Of a stretch of 64,000 nucleotides of DNA, positions 28,139-36,574 are shown one piece after another; within the stretch, counting starts at the first letter, position 1; every line of letters begins with the position of its first letter. The DNA comes from Cecembia calidifontis (GTDB lineage Bacteria > Bacteroidota > Bacteroidia > Cytophagales > Cyclobacteriaceae). Under the pieces are notes generated by a model. The model saw only the letters and a program-made list of their open reading frames with translations. It was not told the DNA's origin and made no database searches. A program made the position numbers and the translations under genes. The stretch covers positions 1,865,001-1,929,000 of the forward strand of contig NZ_SGXG01000001.1 in NCBI RefSeq assembly GCF_004216715.1, given 5' to 3'.

Positions 28139-28924
28139 ATGGCTGATAGCAAAAATATTCTTTCAGATGTAAAAGAGGGAATTCTCTATCTGACAGTAAA
28201 CAGGGAGACCAAGCTTAACGCTCTCAATTTTGCAACATTAGAAGAGTTCAGGGACATTTTCAATGAAGTTTCTGACAACAAGAATATCAAGTCAGTAATC
28301 ATCACTGGTTCTGGAGAAAAGGCTTTTATAGCTGGCGCGGACATCAGTGAAATTGCAGAGCTGAATGAACTCAATGCGAGAAAATTTGCAGAAAACGGTC
28401 AAGAAATATTTAGCTTAATCGAAAATTGTCCAAAACCGGTCATCGCAGTTATCAATGGATTTGCTTTAGGTGGGGGCTGTGAACTGGCAATGGCCTGTCA
28501 TATGAGGGTTGCAACTGCCTCTGCAAAATTTGGTCAGCCCGAGGTCAACCTGGGGATTATACCCGGATATGGAGGCACCCAAAGGTTGACCTACCTGGTC
28601 GGGAGGGGCAAAGCACTTGAACTGATGATGACAGGAGATATGATCGGAGCCGATGAGGCAAAAGATTTAGGCTTGGTCAATCATGTGTTACCTACTAAGG
28701 CGGAAGCCATTGAGAAAGCAGAGGAGATTTTGAAAAAAATCATGAGCAAAGCACCCCTTGCAATTGGAATGATCATAGATTGTGTGAATGCCGTATTCAA
28801 TCAAGAAGAAAACGGTTATCAGACAGAAGCCAATAGCTTTGCAAGGTGTGTCAAATCTGGAGATTATAAGGAAGGAACCTCGGCTTTCCTGGAGAAAAGA
28901 AAACCGGTATTCAAGGGGGAGTAA
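28139..28924 (+). CDS. Enoyl-CoA hydratase/isomerase (crotonase family)
   Basis: 261 residues from the ATG at 28139. The oxyanion-hole stretch AFIAGADISEI and both catalytic glutamates of enoyl-CoA hydratase are present: Glu115 in GGGCELAMAC and Glu135 in FGQPEVNLGIIPG. It adds water to trans-2-enoyl-CoA in fatty-acid beta-oxidation or a related pathway. A frame extending upstream to 28064 adds 25 residues without family support. A hairpin with T-run overlaps its stop. Confidence 0.92.
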   Translation: MADSKNILSDVKEGILYLTVNRETKLNALNFATLEEFRDIFNEVSDNKNIKSVIITGSGEKAFIAGADISEIAELNELNARKFAENGQEIFSLIENCPKPVIAVINGFALGGGCELAMACHMRVATASAKFGQPEVNLGIIPGYGGTQRLTYLVGRGKALELMMTGDMIGADEAKDLGLVNHVLPTKAEAIEKAEEILKKIMSKAPLAIGMIIDCVNAVFNQEENGYQTEANSFARCVKSGDYKEGTSAFLEKRKPVFKGE

Positions 28925-28940
28925 TTCCCCTTTCTTTTTT
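28913..28940 (+). terminator. Terminator overlapping the enoyl-CoA hydratase stop
   Basis: AAGGGG and CCCCTT pair around a short loop that contains the TAA stop, followed by a T-rich tract (TTTCTTTTTTT). It ends 6 bases before the flippase start, so it may attenuate rather than fully end transcription. Confidence 0.65.
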
Positions 28941-28945
28941 TGAAG

Positions 28946-30469
28946 ATGAGCCAACTCAAAAGACTAGCTGGTCAGACTGCAGTATATGGCATTAGCAGCA
29001 TTCTGGGTAAGACCATTAATTTTTTGCTCTTACCCATATACACTGCTTATCTGGATAAGGAAGCTTTGGGGTCATTTACGGCCATATATGCTTTTATTGC
29101 ATTTTTGAATATCGTTTTTACCTATGGGATGGAGACGACCTATTTCCGGTATGCAACCGGTAAAGGCTTAGATCCCCAAAAAGTATTTGCGCAGATACAG
29201 TCTCTATTGATTACCAGTTCCATTTCTTTAGGTGCAATCATCTACTTCAGTGCCGAGCCTATTTCCTTATGGTTGGGATATGAAGGCAAATCGCATTTGT
29301 TCCGATGGGTAGCCTGGATTTTGGCCATTGATGCGGTCTTAGCCATTCCTTATGCCAAGTTAAGGAAAGAAAACAAAGCCCTTTCCTTTGCTTTGACCAA
29401 GCTTGGGAACATTTTTCTGAATGTTGGGTTCAATGTATTTTTCATTGTATTCTGTTTTCATGTTTGGAAAGGTGATATTTTTCATTCTCTGCAGCCCATA
29501 ATCGGGACATTTTACCGTGCAGACTGGGGGGTGGATTATATTCTACTTGCCAATTTACTGGCCAATGCCCTGATGATTCCTGTGCTTTTTAAAATGTCAG
29601 GAAGATTCAGTTTTGGAATTGACAGAAAATTCATCCAACCTATGTGGCATTATGCTGTACCTTTATTGTTCATGGGCTTGGCCGGTGTCACCAATGAAGT
29701 TTTCTCGAGAGGTTTGTTTGAATATGTACTGCCCGACAATTTCTATGAAGGATTGACATCCAGACAGGCAGGGGGAATTTTTGGGGCAAATTTTAAGTTG
29801 GCCATATTCATGAACCTTGTCATCCAGGCATTCAAGTATGCCGCTGAGCCTTTTTTCTTCAATCAATCCACTGACAAAAATAGTCCTGAACTTTTTGCGA
29901 GGGTAATGCACGCCTTTGTGATCTTTTGTTCTACCCTGATGATCCTTATTTCGGTTAATTTGGACATTTTGGGAAGCCTTTTTTTGAGAGGGGAGGGGTA
30001 TGATGCTGGGCTTTTTATCGTTCCTGTCCTGCTTTTTGGTTACCTTTTTTTGGGGATTTACTTTAACCTGAGCATATGGTTTAAATTGACCGACCAAACC
30101 AGATATTCATTCTACTTTACTTTGGCAGGGGCAGTAATTACAGTCCTTATCATTTTTTTACTGGTACCGGTTTTAGGCTATATGGGAGCAGCATTGAGTA
30201 CCTTGGGCTGTTACCTTTCCATGTCTGTGATCTGTTATATTTACGGTCAAAAATTTTTCCCCATTCCCTATCAGACCGGGAAAGCATTGTTTTATTTGTT
30301 GCTTGCTTTTAGTTTGAGTTATTTGGGGTTCTATTTGAAGTTTGAAGTTCCTGTCCTGCAATTTATCCTCAGAAATGCCCTTGTGATTGGTTTTGTTCTT
30401 GTAGTTTTGCTGATGGAAAAAAAGCAGCTTCAGGCATTGGGATTTTCCATTAAAAAGAAGAAAAGATGA
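28946..30469 (+). CDS. Lipopolysaccharide/oligosaccharide flippase (MATE-like, Wzx type)
   Basis: 507 residues with about 12-14 membrane helices and the polysaccharide-synthesis N-terminal pattern (GQTAVYGISSILGKTINFLL, then FLLPIYTAYLDKE). It probably flips a lipid-linked sugar across the inner membrane; MurJ-like lipid II transport is an alternative that sequence reading cannot exclude. The ATG at 28946 is preferred over a TTG two codons earlier. The stop overlaps the dut start (ATGA). Confidence 0.85.
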   Translation: MSQLKRLAGQTAVYGISSILGKTINFLLLPIYTAYLDKEALGSFTAIYAFIAFLNIVFTYGMETTYFRYATGKGLDPQKVFAQIQSLLITSSISLGAIIYFSAEPISLWLGYEGKSHLFRWVAWILAIDAVLAIPYAKLRKENKALSFALTKLGNIFLNVGFNVFFIVFCFHVWKGDIFHSLQPIIGTFYRADWGVDYILLANLLANALMIPVLFKMSGRFSFGIDRKFIQPMWHYAVPLLFMGLAGVTNEVFSRGLFEYVLPDNFYEGLTSRQAGGIFGANFKLAIFMNLVIQAFKYAAEPFFFNQSTDKNSPELFARVMHAFVIFCSTLMILISVNLDILGSLFLRGEGYDAGLFIVPVLLFGYLFLGIYFNLSIWFKLTDQTRYSFYFTLAGAVITVLIIFLLVPVLGYMGAALSTLGCYLSMSVICYIYGQKFFPIPYQTGKALFYLLLAFSLSYLGFYLKFEVPVLQFILRNALVIGFVLVVLLMEKKQLQALGFSIKKKKR

Positions 30470-30900
30470 AAGTAAAAGTTATCAACCGTTCAAAGCATTC
30501 CTTGCCGGCCTATCAGACCCCACTTTCGGCTGGACTGGATCTAAGAGCGAATATAGATGAACCGGTGGTATTAGGGCCATTGGAAAGAAAACTAATCGGG
30601 ACGGGCCTTTTTATAGAGTTACCTGAAGGTTTTGAGGCACAGATCAGGCCAAGAAGTGGTCTTGCTTTCAAGCATGGACTGACAGTACTCAATACCCCCG
30701 GAACGGTAGATGCAGATTACAGGGGAGAGGTGAAGGTCCTGCTGGTCAACCTTTCCAATGAGTCTTTTGAAGTTCAGGACGGGGAGCGAATTGCCCAAAT
30801 GGTCATTGCCAAGCATGAGCAGATCAATTGGCAGGAAGTAGAGGTGCTTTCTGACACCGAAAGGGGTGCCGGAGGCTATGGGAGTACTGGAAAATCCTGA
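30466..30900 (+). CDS. dut: dUTP diphosphatase
   Basis: 144 residues, the usual length of trimeric dUTPase. All five family motifs can be followed: AGLDLRA, PRSGLAFKHG, GTVDADYRGE, GERIAQMVI and the C-terminal RGAGGYGSTG. It hydrolyses dUTP to dUMP and keeps uracil out of DNA. It is coupled to the flippase upstream by a 4-base overlap. Confidence 0.96.
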   Translation: MKVKVINRSKHSLPAYQTPLSAGLDLRANIDEPVVLGPLERKLIGTGLFIELPEGFEAQIRPRSGLAFKHGLTVLNTPGTVDADYRGEVKVLLVNLSNESFEVQDGERIAQMVIAKHEQINWQEVEVLSDTERGAGGYGSTGKS

Positions 30901-30932
30901 TTACGTAAAATTTAAAAATTTTGAGCAGTATT

Positions 30933-30951
30933 CATTGACAAATTGTCAATG
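30933..30951. promoter_or_regulatory. 19-bp palindrome over the -33 region of the TPR operon
   Basis: CATTGACAA-A-TTGTCAATG is a perfect 9-bp inverted repeat around one base. Its right half contains the TTG that serves as -33 element, so a dimeric regulator bound here would block or modulate the promoter (inference). Confidence 0.55.
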
Positions 30952-30974
30952 AAATCAAAAAGGCATTATGTTTG
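30943..30974 (+). promoter_or_regulatory. Promoter of the TPR-DUF4292-EnvC operon
   Basis: TTG at 30943-30945, 21 bases, then TATGTTTG at 30967-30974 match the Bacteroidota TTG-N~19-21-TAnnTTTG layout. The predicted start near 30978 leaves a leader of about 105 nt. Confidence 0.6.
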
Positions 30975-31082
30975 TGTTGATTTGTGAGTAAATTCATTCT
31001 ACATTCCATGCTGCCTTAAACCATTCGCTTGTTTATATCGTATTGGCAGGATTAGAAGCATATTAGTGCAAAAAGACACCAC

Positions 31083-32816
31083 GTGAGCATCAACTTCAAA
31101 ACCATAATTCTTTTAATTTTTGCTTCCGCTTTGTCTTTTTCTGTGCATGCGCAGGAAAGACTATCCAAAAAAGAGAAGAAGAAGCAATTACAAGAGGCCA
31201 GGGCTTCCCGGCTTTTTATCGACGGTCAGCGCTTTCTCATGTTAGAGGATTATGACCGTGCTTATTTTTATTTCCAAAAAGCAAGAGAGATCAGTCCAAA
31301 TGCGGCAGCCATAAATTTTAAAATTGCTGAAATTCTACTTCGTGCCAATCGGATTGAAGATGCACTTCAATATGGTATGAGGGCGGTTGCAGAAGATCCC
31401 GACAATAAATACTACAACCTGGTCATGGCAGAGGTATATACCAAACAGGGGCAGTTGTTGGAAGCAGCAAAGATCCTAGAGGGATTGATGGCCAATTCTG
31501 AAGAAAACCAAAATTATATCCTTGACCTGGCTTCCTTATACCTATCTGCTGGAGATTTGGACAATGCGCTCAGCGCTTTGAACCGTGCAGAAGAATACTA
31601 CGGTGTAGTGGAGCAGCTTACTGTCCAAAAGCAGAGGATTTACCTGCGCAAAAACAACCTGAACGGTGCGGTTGCAGAAGGGGAAAAACTAATTGAAGCC
31701 CATCCGGGAAATTCTCAGTATGTTCTGAATTTGGTAGAAATTTTATTCAACAATGGCCGGACAAATCAGGCCATTGACCTTGTCAATAAGTCTTTGGAGG
31801 CTTATCCCAACCAACCGGATTTGCAATTGGCAGCTTATGCCCTGTACAAAGAAAAAGGTGATATAGATAAAGCAGAAAGTCTCATAATAGAAGCCTTCTC
31901 TAATCCTGATCTGGAAGGCAAGGTGAAAGCTGATGCCTTTGGTGACTTGCTGAGAGAGGTAAGAACCGTAAGAAGGGATTCCTTAATGGATATTTTGGAG
32001 AAGAGCATGCGGGAATATAATGCCAATGACCCTGATGTACTTTCAGTATTGGGGGACCGTCAGTTCATCAACAACAGGAAGGAAGAGGCTTTGCAGCTTT
32101 ATCAATCTTCTCTTGAGGTGAACCCAGCCAATTCACAGGTTTTGCAGAATGTAATCACCACCATGTTTGAATTGCAGAAGGATTATGCACAAATTGAAAA
32201 GTATACCATAATGGCGGTTGACGAGTTTCCCGAGAAGGCTGAATTCTGGTTCTTTGACGGAACGGCAAAGCTTACCCAGAAGAAGGGTGAAGAAGCGGAA
32301 GCTTCATTCCTTAAGGCCATCGAAACCAACAGAGGTAGAAATGTCCAGCTGGACCTTTTGGTCAAGGCCTCTTTGGGAGACACTTTTCATATGTTAGGGA
32401 AAAAGCAAGAAGCTTTTGATATGTATGAGGAGGTCTTGGCCAGCAGACCGGAAGATGAACATGTGCTGAACAATTATGCTTATTTCCTTTCCTTGTCCAA
32501 GAAAGATCTGGAAAAGGCAAAATCCATGTCGGAGCGTTTGGTAAAAAAATTCCCTAATAATGCGACTTATTTGGATACACACGCCTGGGTACTTTTTCAG
32601 TTAAAGGATTATGAAAATGCCAGGAAGTTTATGGAAAGAGCATTGGAAAATGAAGAAAGTCCAAGCGGTGTGATGTGGGAGCATTACGGAGATATTTTGT
32701 ATCATTTGGGAAATAGAAATGAAGCCATCAGCTATTGGAAAAAGGCTGAAGGCGGAGATGAAACTTCTGAATTTTTGCTTAAAAAGATAAAGGATCAAAA
32801 GTATTATGATAAGTAG
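31083..32816 (+). CDS. Secreted tetratricopeptide repeat protein
   Basis: 577 residues. It starts with GTG; the frame upstream has no ATG, and the signal peptide (INFKTIILLIFASALSFSVHAQ) begins right at this codon. The rest is a chain of TPR-like helix pairs (for example AAAINFKIAEILLRANRIED and later NNYAYFLSLSKKDLEKAKSM), so it is a periplasmic or outer-membrane scaffold. It overlaps the DUF4292 lipoprotein gene by 11 bases. This trio with an EnvC-like protein is a common Bacteroidota arrangement, suggesting cell-envelope assembly. Confidence 0.88.
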   Translation: MSINFKTIILLIFASALSFSVHAQERLSKKEKKKQLQEARASRLFIDGQRFLMLEDYDRAYFYFQKAREISPNAAAINFKIAEILLRANRIEDALQYGMRAVAEDPDNKYYNLVMAEVYTKQGQLLEAAKILEGLMANSEENQNYILDLASLYLSAGDLDNALSALNRAEEYYGVVEQLTVQKQRIYLRKNNLNGAVAEGEKLIEAHPGNSQYVLNLVEILFNNGRTNQAIDLVNKSLEAYPNQPDLQLAAYALYKEKGDIDKAESLIIEAFSNPDLEGKVKADAFGDLLREVRTVRRDSLMDILEKSMREYNANDPDVLSVLGDRQFINNRKEEALQLYQSSLEVNPANSQVLQNVITTMFELQKDYAQIEKYTIMAVDEFPEKAEFWFFDGTAKLTQKKGEEAEASFLKAIETNRGRNVQLDLLVKASLGDTFHMLGKKQEAFDMYEEVLASRPEDEHVLNNYAYFLSLSKKDLEKAKSMSERLVKKFPNNATYLDTHAWVLFQLKDYENARKFMERALENEESPSGVMWEHYGDILYHLGNRNEAISYWKKAEGGDETSEFLLKKIKDQKYYDK

Positions 32817-33543
32817 GTTTTTAGTACTTGGACTAGTTTTTCTTGCTTTGGTTACAGGTTGTGCAAAAAAGCCCAACCTGTATACCTCTGATGAAATCAT
32901 GCAGGAGTTTGAGCCTGTCTATTTGGATTTTGATTACCTGTCGGCCCGTGGAAGGATTGTGATTGAGGAAGCCAGTGGAAAGACTACCAGGGGAACCATT
33001 AATTTTAGAGCTAAGAAAGACAGCATCATCTGGTTCAGTGTGACTCCAGGTTTGGGCCTTGAAGCATTCAGAGGGGCAATAACCAAAGATAAACTTAGGA
33101 TAAAGGACCGCTTGAACGGGGAGGATATCAACATGAGTTTTGTTGAAGTGGAGGACAGGTTTGATCTCAAATTGTCCCTTGACCTCCTTCAGAACATTAT
33201 CTATGCCAACCCACCTCATGAATTCAGTTATAGGGACAGATTGATCAGGGTGGGGCAGTATTTTGAACTGACCCAAGTGAGAGATGGTGTCAGGTACCAT
33301 TCCAGGGTGAGTACAAGGTTTGGAAAAGTTCAGGAATTGAGCAGTGCATCCATGTCAGACAAAGGGTCTCTTTTGGCCAGCTACCCTACCTTCGAAGATG
33401 TTGAAGGGCAGCCATTTCCCAATAAAATGCTGCTAAGATTGTCTTATAATACGGCTGAGGGTATTCAGACTGCTTTGATTAACCTGGAATTGACAAAAAT
33501 TGAATTTTCCAGAACTTCGTTAACTTTCCCTTTCCAATTTTAA
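32806..33543 (+). CDS. DUF4292 lipoprotein
   Basis: 245 residues with a lipobox ending VTGC near residue 19, so probably an outer-membrane lipoprotein. The body is beta-rich and matches the DUF4292 family (LSARGRIVIEE, IWFSVTPGLGLEAFR, QLTQVRD-type strands), whose fold resembles LolA/LolB-type lipoprotein carriers. A role in lipoprotein or lipid handling is an inference only. It overlaps the TPR gene by 11 bases and is 3 bases before the EnvC-like gene. Confidence 0.83.
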   Translation: MISRFLVLGLVFLALVTGCAKKPNLYTSDEIMQEFEPVYLDFDYLSARGRIVIEEASGKTTRGTINFRAKKDSIIWFSVTPGLGLEAFRGAITKDKLRIKDRLNGEDINMSFVEVEDRFDLKLSLDLLQNIIYANPPHEFSYRDRLIRVGQYFELTQVRDGVRYHSRVSTRFGKVQELSSASMSDKGSLLASYPTFEDVEGQPFPNKMLLRLSYNTAEGIQTALINLELTKIEFSRTSLTFPFQF

Positions 33544-33546
33544 AAA

Positions 33547-34791
33547 ATGGTAAAGCTCAGGTTGATATGGATTTTGGTATTGGTTATGTTCGGGTTAGTT
33601 ATATCCCCCGCTCATGCACAAACCAGAAAAACTAGGGCGCAGATTGAAAAGGAGAAAGATGAAATCCAGAAAAAGCTTTTAGAGTTTGATCAGATCCTGA
33701 AGAAAACGGCTGAATCAAAAAAGGTTTCTGTTGGCCAGTTGAATGCCTTGAATCAACAGCTTCAGAACAGGATCAATTATATCAATACCCTCAATGGTGA
33801 AATGAGGTTGCTGGAAACCGAAATCAGGGAAACGGAGTCAAGGATTAAAAATCTCGAAAAGGAGCTGAAAACCCTGAAGGAAGAATATTCAGGAATGGTT
33901 TATACTTCCTCCAAGTTGAATCAAGGTATGACCATGACAGCTTTTGTTTTCAGTTCGGAAACCTTCAAGCAGTTTTACATGCGCCTGAAATACCTCAAAC
34001 AATACTCTGATGCCAGGAAGAAGCAAGTTGAACAGATCGAAAATGTCACTGAGGAACTTGTGGGACAGAGGAGAAGTTTAGAAGGAAAAAAGAAAGACAT
34101 GCAAGCGGTCATCCAGCAGGAGAATCAGCAAAAGCAGCAGTTGGATAAAGCCAAAAAGGATCAGCAAAACATTGTCAATAGCCTCAATCAACAAGAGCAG
34201 GAACTCAAGAAGCAAATTGCAGCAGCTAAGAAGCAGCAGGAAAACCTCAACCGCATGCTTAGGGAAATCATTGCGGAAGACAGAAGGAAAGCAGAAGCTG
34301 CAGCAAAATCCTCCGGCGCCACAACAACAAGACCTTCTGGAAGCAGCATACCCATGACTCCAGAGGCAGCTGCCTTATCGAGTTCATTTGCAGGGAACAG
34401 AGGTAAATTGCCATGGCCTGTTGAAAGTGGGTTTGTTTCAAGGCCTTTTGGCACACATCCCCACCCAACGCTTAAAGGCATTACTGAGGATAACGATGGG
34501 ATAGACATTCAGACCACGCCAAATGCCAGTGTCAGGGCTGTTTTTGATGGGGAAGTGATCAAAATAGGAACCATTCCCGGATATGGAGGAACCATTGTTA
34601 TCAAACATGGAGAATACTACACCATGTACAGCAAGCTGAAGGTGATTTCGGTGAAATCCGGGGAAAAGGTAAAAGCCAAACAGGTTTTGGGACAGGTCTA
34701 CACCAATAGGGAAGGAGTAGCTGAAGTTCACTTCGAAACTTGGAAAGGACTTGAACCCATGAACCCGTCCATTTGGCTGGCTGGTCGATAA
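33547..34791 (+). CDS. EnvC-like murein hydrolase activator, degenerate M23 domain
   Basis: 414 residues: signal peptide, a long coiled coil (~25-250, rich in Gln/Lys/Glu), a Ser/Thr/Gly/Pro linker (~255-275) and a LytM/M23 domain (~290-414). The metal site is broken. Asn316 replaces the first histidine (NDGIDI, Asp320 kept), the YxHL position reads YSKL, and the HxH motif reads EVH (Glu393, His395). This matches EnvC/NlpD-type proteins, which activate amidases rather than cut peptidoglycan themselves. Likely periplasmic, in cell separation. Confidence 0.87.
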   Translation: MVKLRLIWILVLVMFGLVISPAHAQTRKTRAQIEKEKDEIQKKLLEFDQILKKTAESKKVSVGQLNALNQQLQNRINYINTLNGEMRLLETEIRETESRIKNLEKELKTLKEEYSGMVYTSSKLNQGMTMTAFVFSSETFKQFYMRLKYLKQYSDARKKQVEQIENVTEELVGQRRSLEGKKKDMQAVIQQENQQKQQLDKAKKDQQNIVNSLNQQEQELKKQIAAAKKQQENLNRMLREIIAEDRRKAEAAAKSSGATTTRPSGSSIPMTPEAAALSSSFAGNRGKLPWPVESGFVSRPFGTHPHPTLKGITEDNDGIDIQTTPNASVRAVFDGEVIKIGTIPGYGGTIVIKHGEYYTMYSKLKVISVKSGEKVKAKQVLGQVYTNREGVAEVHFETWKGLEPMNPSIWLAGR

Positions 34792-34844
34792 TGTAAATAA
34801 TTTGTATATTTATAAAAAATACACAATTATAGCGGAGTCATTCC

Positions 34845-34875
34845 TTTGTGTTAGCGCTGCACAAGTATATCTTTG
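34845..34875 (+). promoter_or_regulatory. Promoter of tatA
   Basis: TTTG at 34845-34848, 19 bases, then TATCTTTG at 34868-34875: the best consensus Bacteroidota promoter in the window. The predicted start near 34879 gives a leader of about 27 nt. Confidence 0.7.
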
Positions 34876-34905
34876 TAAACAATTTATCATCTAAATCATA
34901 TCATC

Positions 34906-35109
34906 ATGACAACATTGGGTTTCTTTCAAAATATGGGTGGAGGATCTATTATCCTTATCATCTTAGTGATTCTCCTGCTATTTGGTGCAAAGAGAATCCC
35001 TGAACTGGCAAGAGGACTTGGAAGAGGAATCAGAGAATTCAAAGATGCCACCAAAGAAATTCAGGAGGACCTTGAAGAAGGTCTGAAAGAAAAGAAGAAA
35101 AAAGAGTAA
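34906..35109 (+). CDS. tatA: Sec-independent protein translocase subunit TatA
   Basis: 67 residues with one N-terminal membrane helix (SIILIILVILLLFGAKRIPE), the FGAKRIPELARGLG hinge and an amphipathic helix ending in a charged tail. TatA forms the twin-arginine pore with TatC; tatC is not in this window. It lies 20 bases before gatA, so the two may share a transcript. Confidence 0.93.
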   Translation: MTTLGFFQNMGGGSIILIILVILLLFGAKRIPELARGLGRGIREFKDATKEIQEDLEEGLKEKKKKE

Positions 35110-35129
35110 ACAGACCAAAGATCAGAACC

Positions 35130-36560
35130 TTGGAAAAATTCCTATCATTTGACGATATCAAGAAGTCGCTTGAAAATAGGGAAACCGATTGTAAAGCGAT
35201 AGTAAATTATTATCTCCAAAACATTCAAACGAAGGCGCATCTCAACGCCTTCGTTGAAGTTTATACGGAATCCGCTTTGGAGCAGGCAGCCAGAGTGGAT
35301 GAAAAAATTGCCTCAGGCAAAGCTGGAAGGCTTGCGGGTATGGTCATTGGAATAAAAGATGTCTTGGTTTACAAAGACCATGAATCCAATGCATCAAGCA
35401 GGATTTTAAAGGGTTTCATTTCCCAATACACAGCGACTGCCATCCAAAGGCTCATTGATGAAGACGCAATCATCATAGGCAGACTGAACTGCGATGAATT
35501 TGGTATGGGTAGTTCAAATGAGAATTCAGTTCACGGAAAGGTGTTGAATGCTGCGGATGAAAGCAGGGTTCCTGGCGGGTCTTCAGGTGGATCTGCGGTA
35601 GCTGTGCAGGCCAATCTTTGTACTGTTTCTCTTGGCACGGATACCGGTGGCTCCGTGAGGCAGCCGGCGGCATTTACAGGATTAGTCGGCATTAAGCCCA
35701 CCTACTCCAGGGTTTCCAGATGGGGACTTATTGCATATGCCTCTTCATTTGATACCATTGGTGTATTTTCCAGAAATGTCAGGGACAATGCCCTTGTCAT
35801 GGAGATCATGGCTGGTCCTGATAATTTTGACAGCACTGCTTCGAGAAAACCCGTTCCAAAATATTCTGAACTCCTGCATTTTGACAAAAGGGTAAAAGTT
35901 GCTTATCTTAAGGAAACCATTGAGTCACCGGCTTTACAAAAGGAAATTAAGGAAAATACCCTATCGGTATTGGAACGCTTAAAGGAGGAGGGGCATGAGG
36001 TAGAAGAGGTGGACTTCCCGCTATTGAAATATGTACTTCCTACTTATTATATCCTGACCACAGCCGAGGCGAGCTCCAATCTTTCCAGGTATGACGGTGT
36101 GAAATACGGTTACAGAAGTCCGAATGCCCATAATCTTGAAAGTATGTACAAAAAAACAAGGTCTGAGGGATTCGGCGAGGAAGTAAAGAGAAGGATTATG
36201 CTTGGGACTTTTGTGTTGAGTGCAAGTTACTATGATGCTTACTTTACCAAAGCCCAAAAGGTGAGAAGGCTAATCAAGGAATTTACAGAGAACCTTCTGA
36301 ATAAATATGATTACATTCTGCTCCCAACTACGCCTTCAACAGCATTTAAGTTTGGAGAGCACAGCAACGATCCAGTTGCCATGTATTTGGAAGATTTATT
36401 TACTGTACAGGCATCTGTTTCGGGAGTCCCAGCGTTATCATTACCAAATGGAAAAGACCATCAAGGGCTTCCCATAGGCTTGCAGGTAATGGCCAATTCA
36501 TTCAAAGAGGCCGAATTATATGCCTTTGGGAATTACCTCATGGAGTTGAATAATAACTAA
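35130..36560 (+). CDS. gatA: Glutamyl/aspartyl-tRNA amidotransferase subunit A
   Basis: 476 residues of the amidase-signature family. The Ser-cis-Ser-Lys triad is seen as Lys in GIKDVLVYK and the two serines in VPGGSSGGSAVAV and GTDTGGSVRQPA. It releases ammonia from glutamine for GatB in making Gln-tRNA or Asn-tRNA. The start is TTG at 35130: no ATG exists before residue ~70, and the N-terminus from this codon (EKFLSFDDIKKSLENRE) aligns with GatA. gatB and gatC are not adjacent, as is usual in Bacteroidota. Confidence 0.93.
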   Translation: MEKFLSFDDIKKSLENRETDCKAIVNYYLQNIQTKAHLNAFVEVYTESALEQAARVDEKIASGKAGRLAGMVIGIKDVLVYKDHESNASSRILKGFISQYTATAIQRLIDEDAIIIGRLNCDEFGMGSSNENSVHGKVLNAADESRVPGGSSGGSAVAVQANLCTVSLGTDTGGSVRQPAAFTGLVGIKPTYSRVSRWGLIAYASSFDTIGVFSRNVRDNALVMEIMAGPDNFDSTASRKPVPKYSELLHFDKRVKVAYLKETIESPALQKEIKENTLSVLERLKEEGHEVEEVDFPLLKYVLPTYYILTTAEASSNLSRYDGVKYGYRSPNAHNLESMYKKTRSEGFGEEVKRRIMLGTFVLSASYYDAYFTKAQKVRRLIKEFTENLLNKYDYILLPTTPSTAFKFGEHSNDPVAMYLEDLFTVQASVSGVPALSLPNGKDHQGLPIGLQVMANSFKEAELYAFGNYLMELNNN

Positions 36561-36574
36561 TTAATATCCTGACC

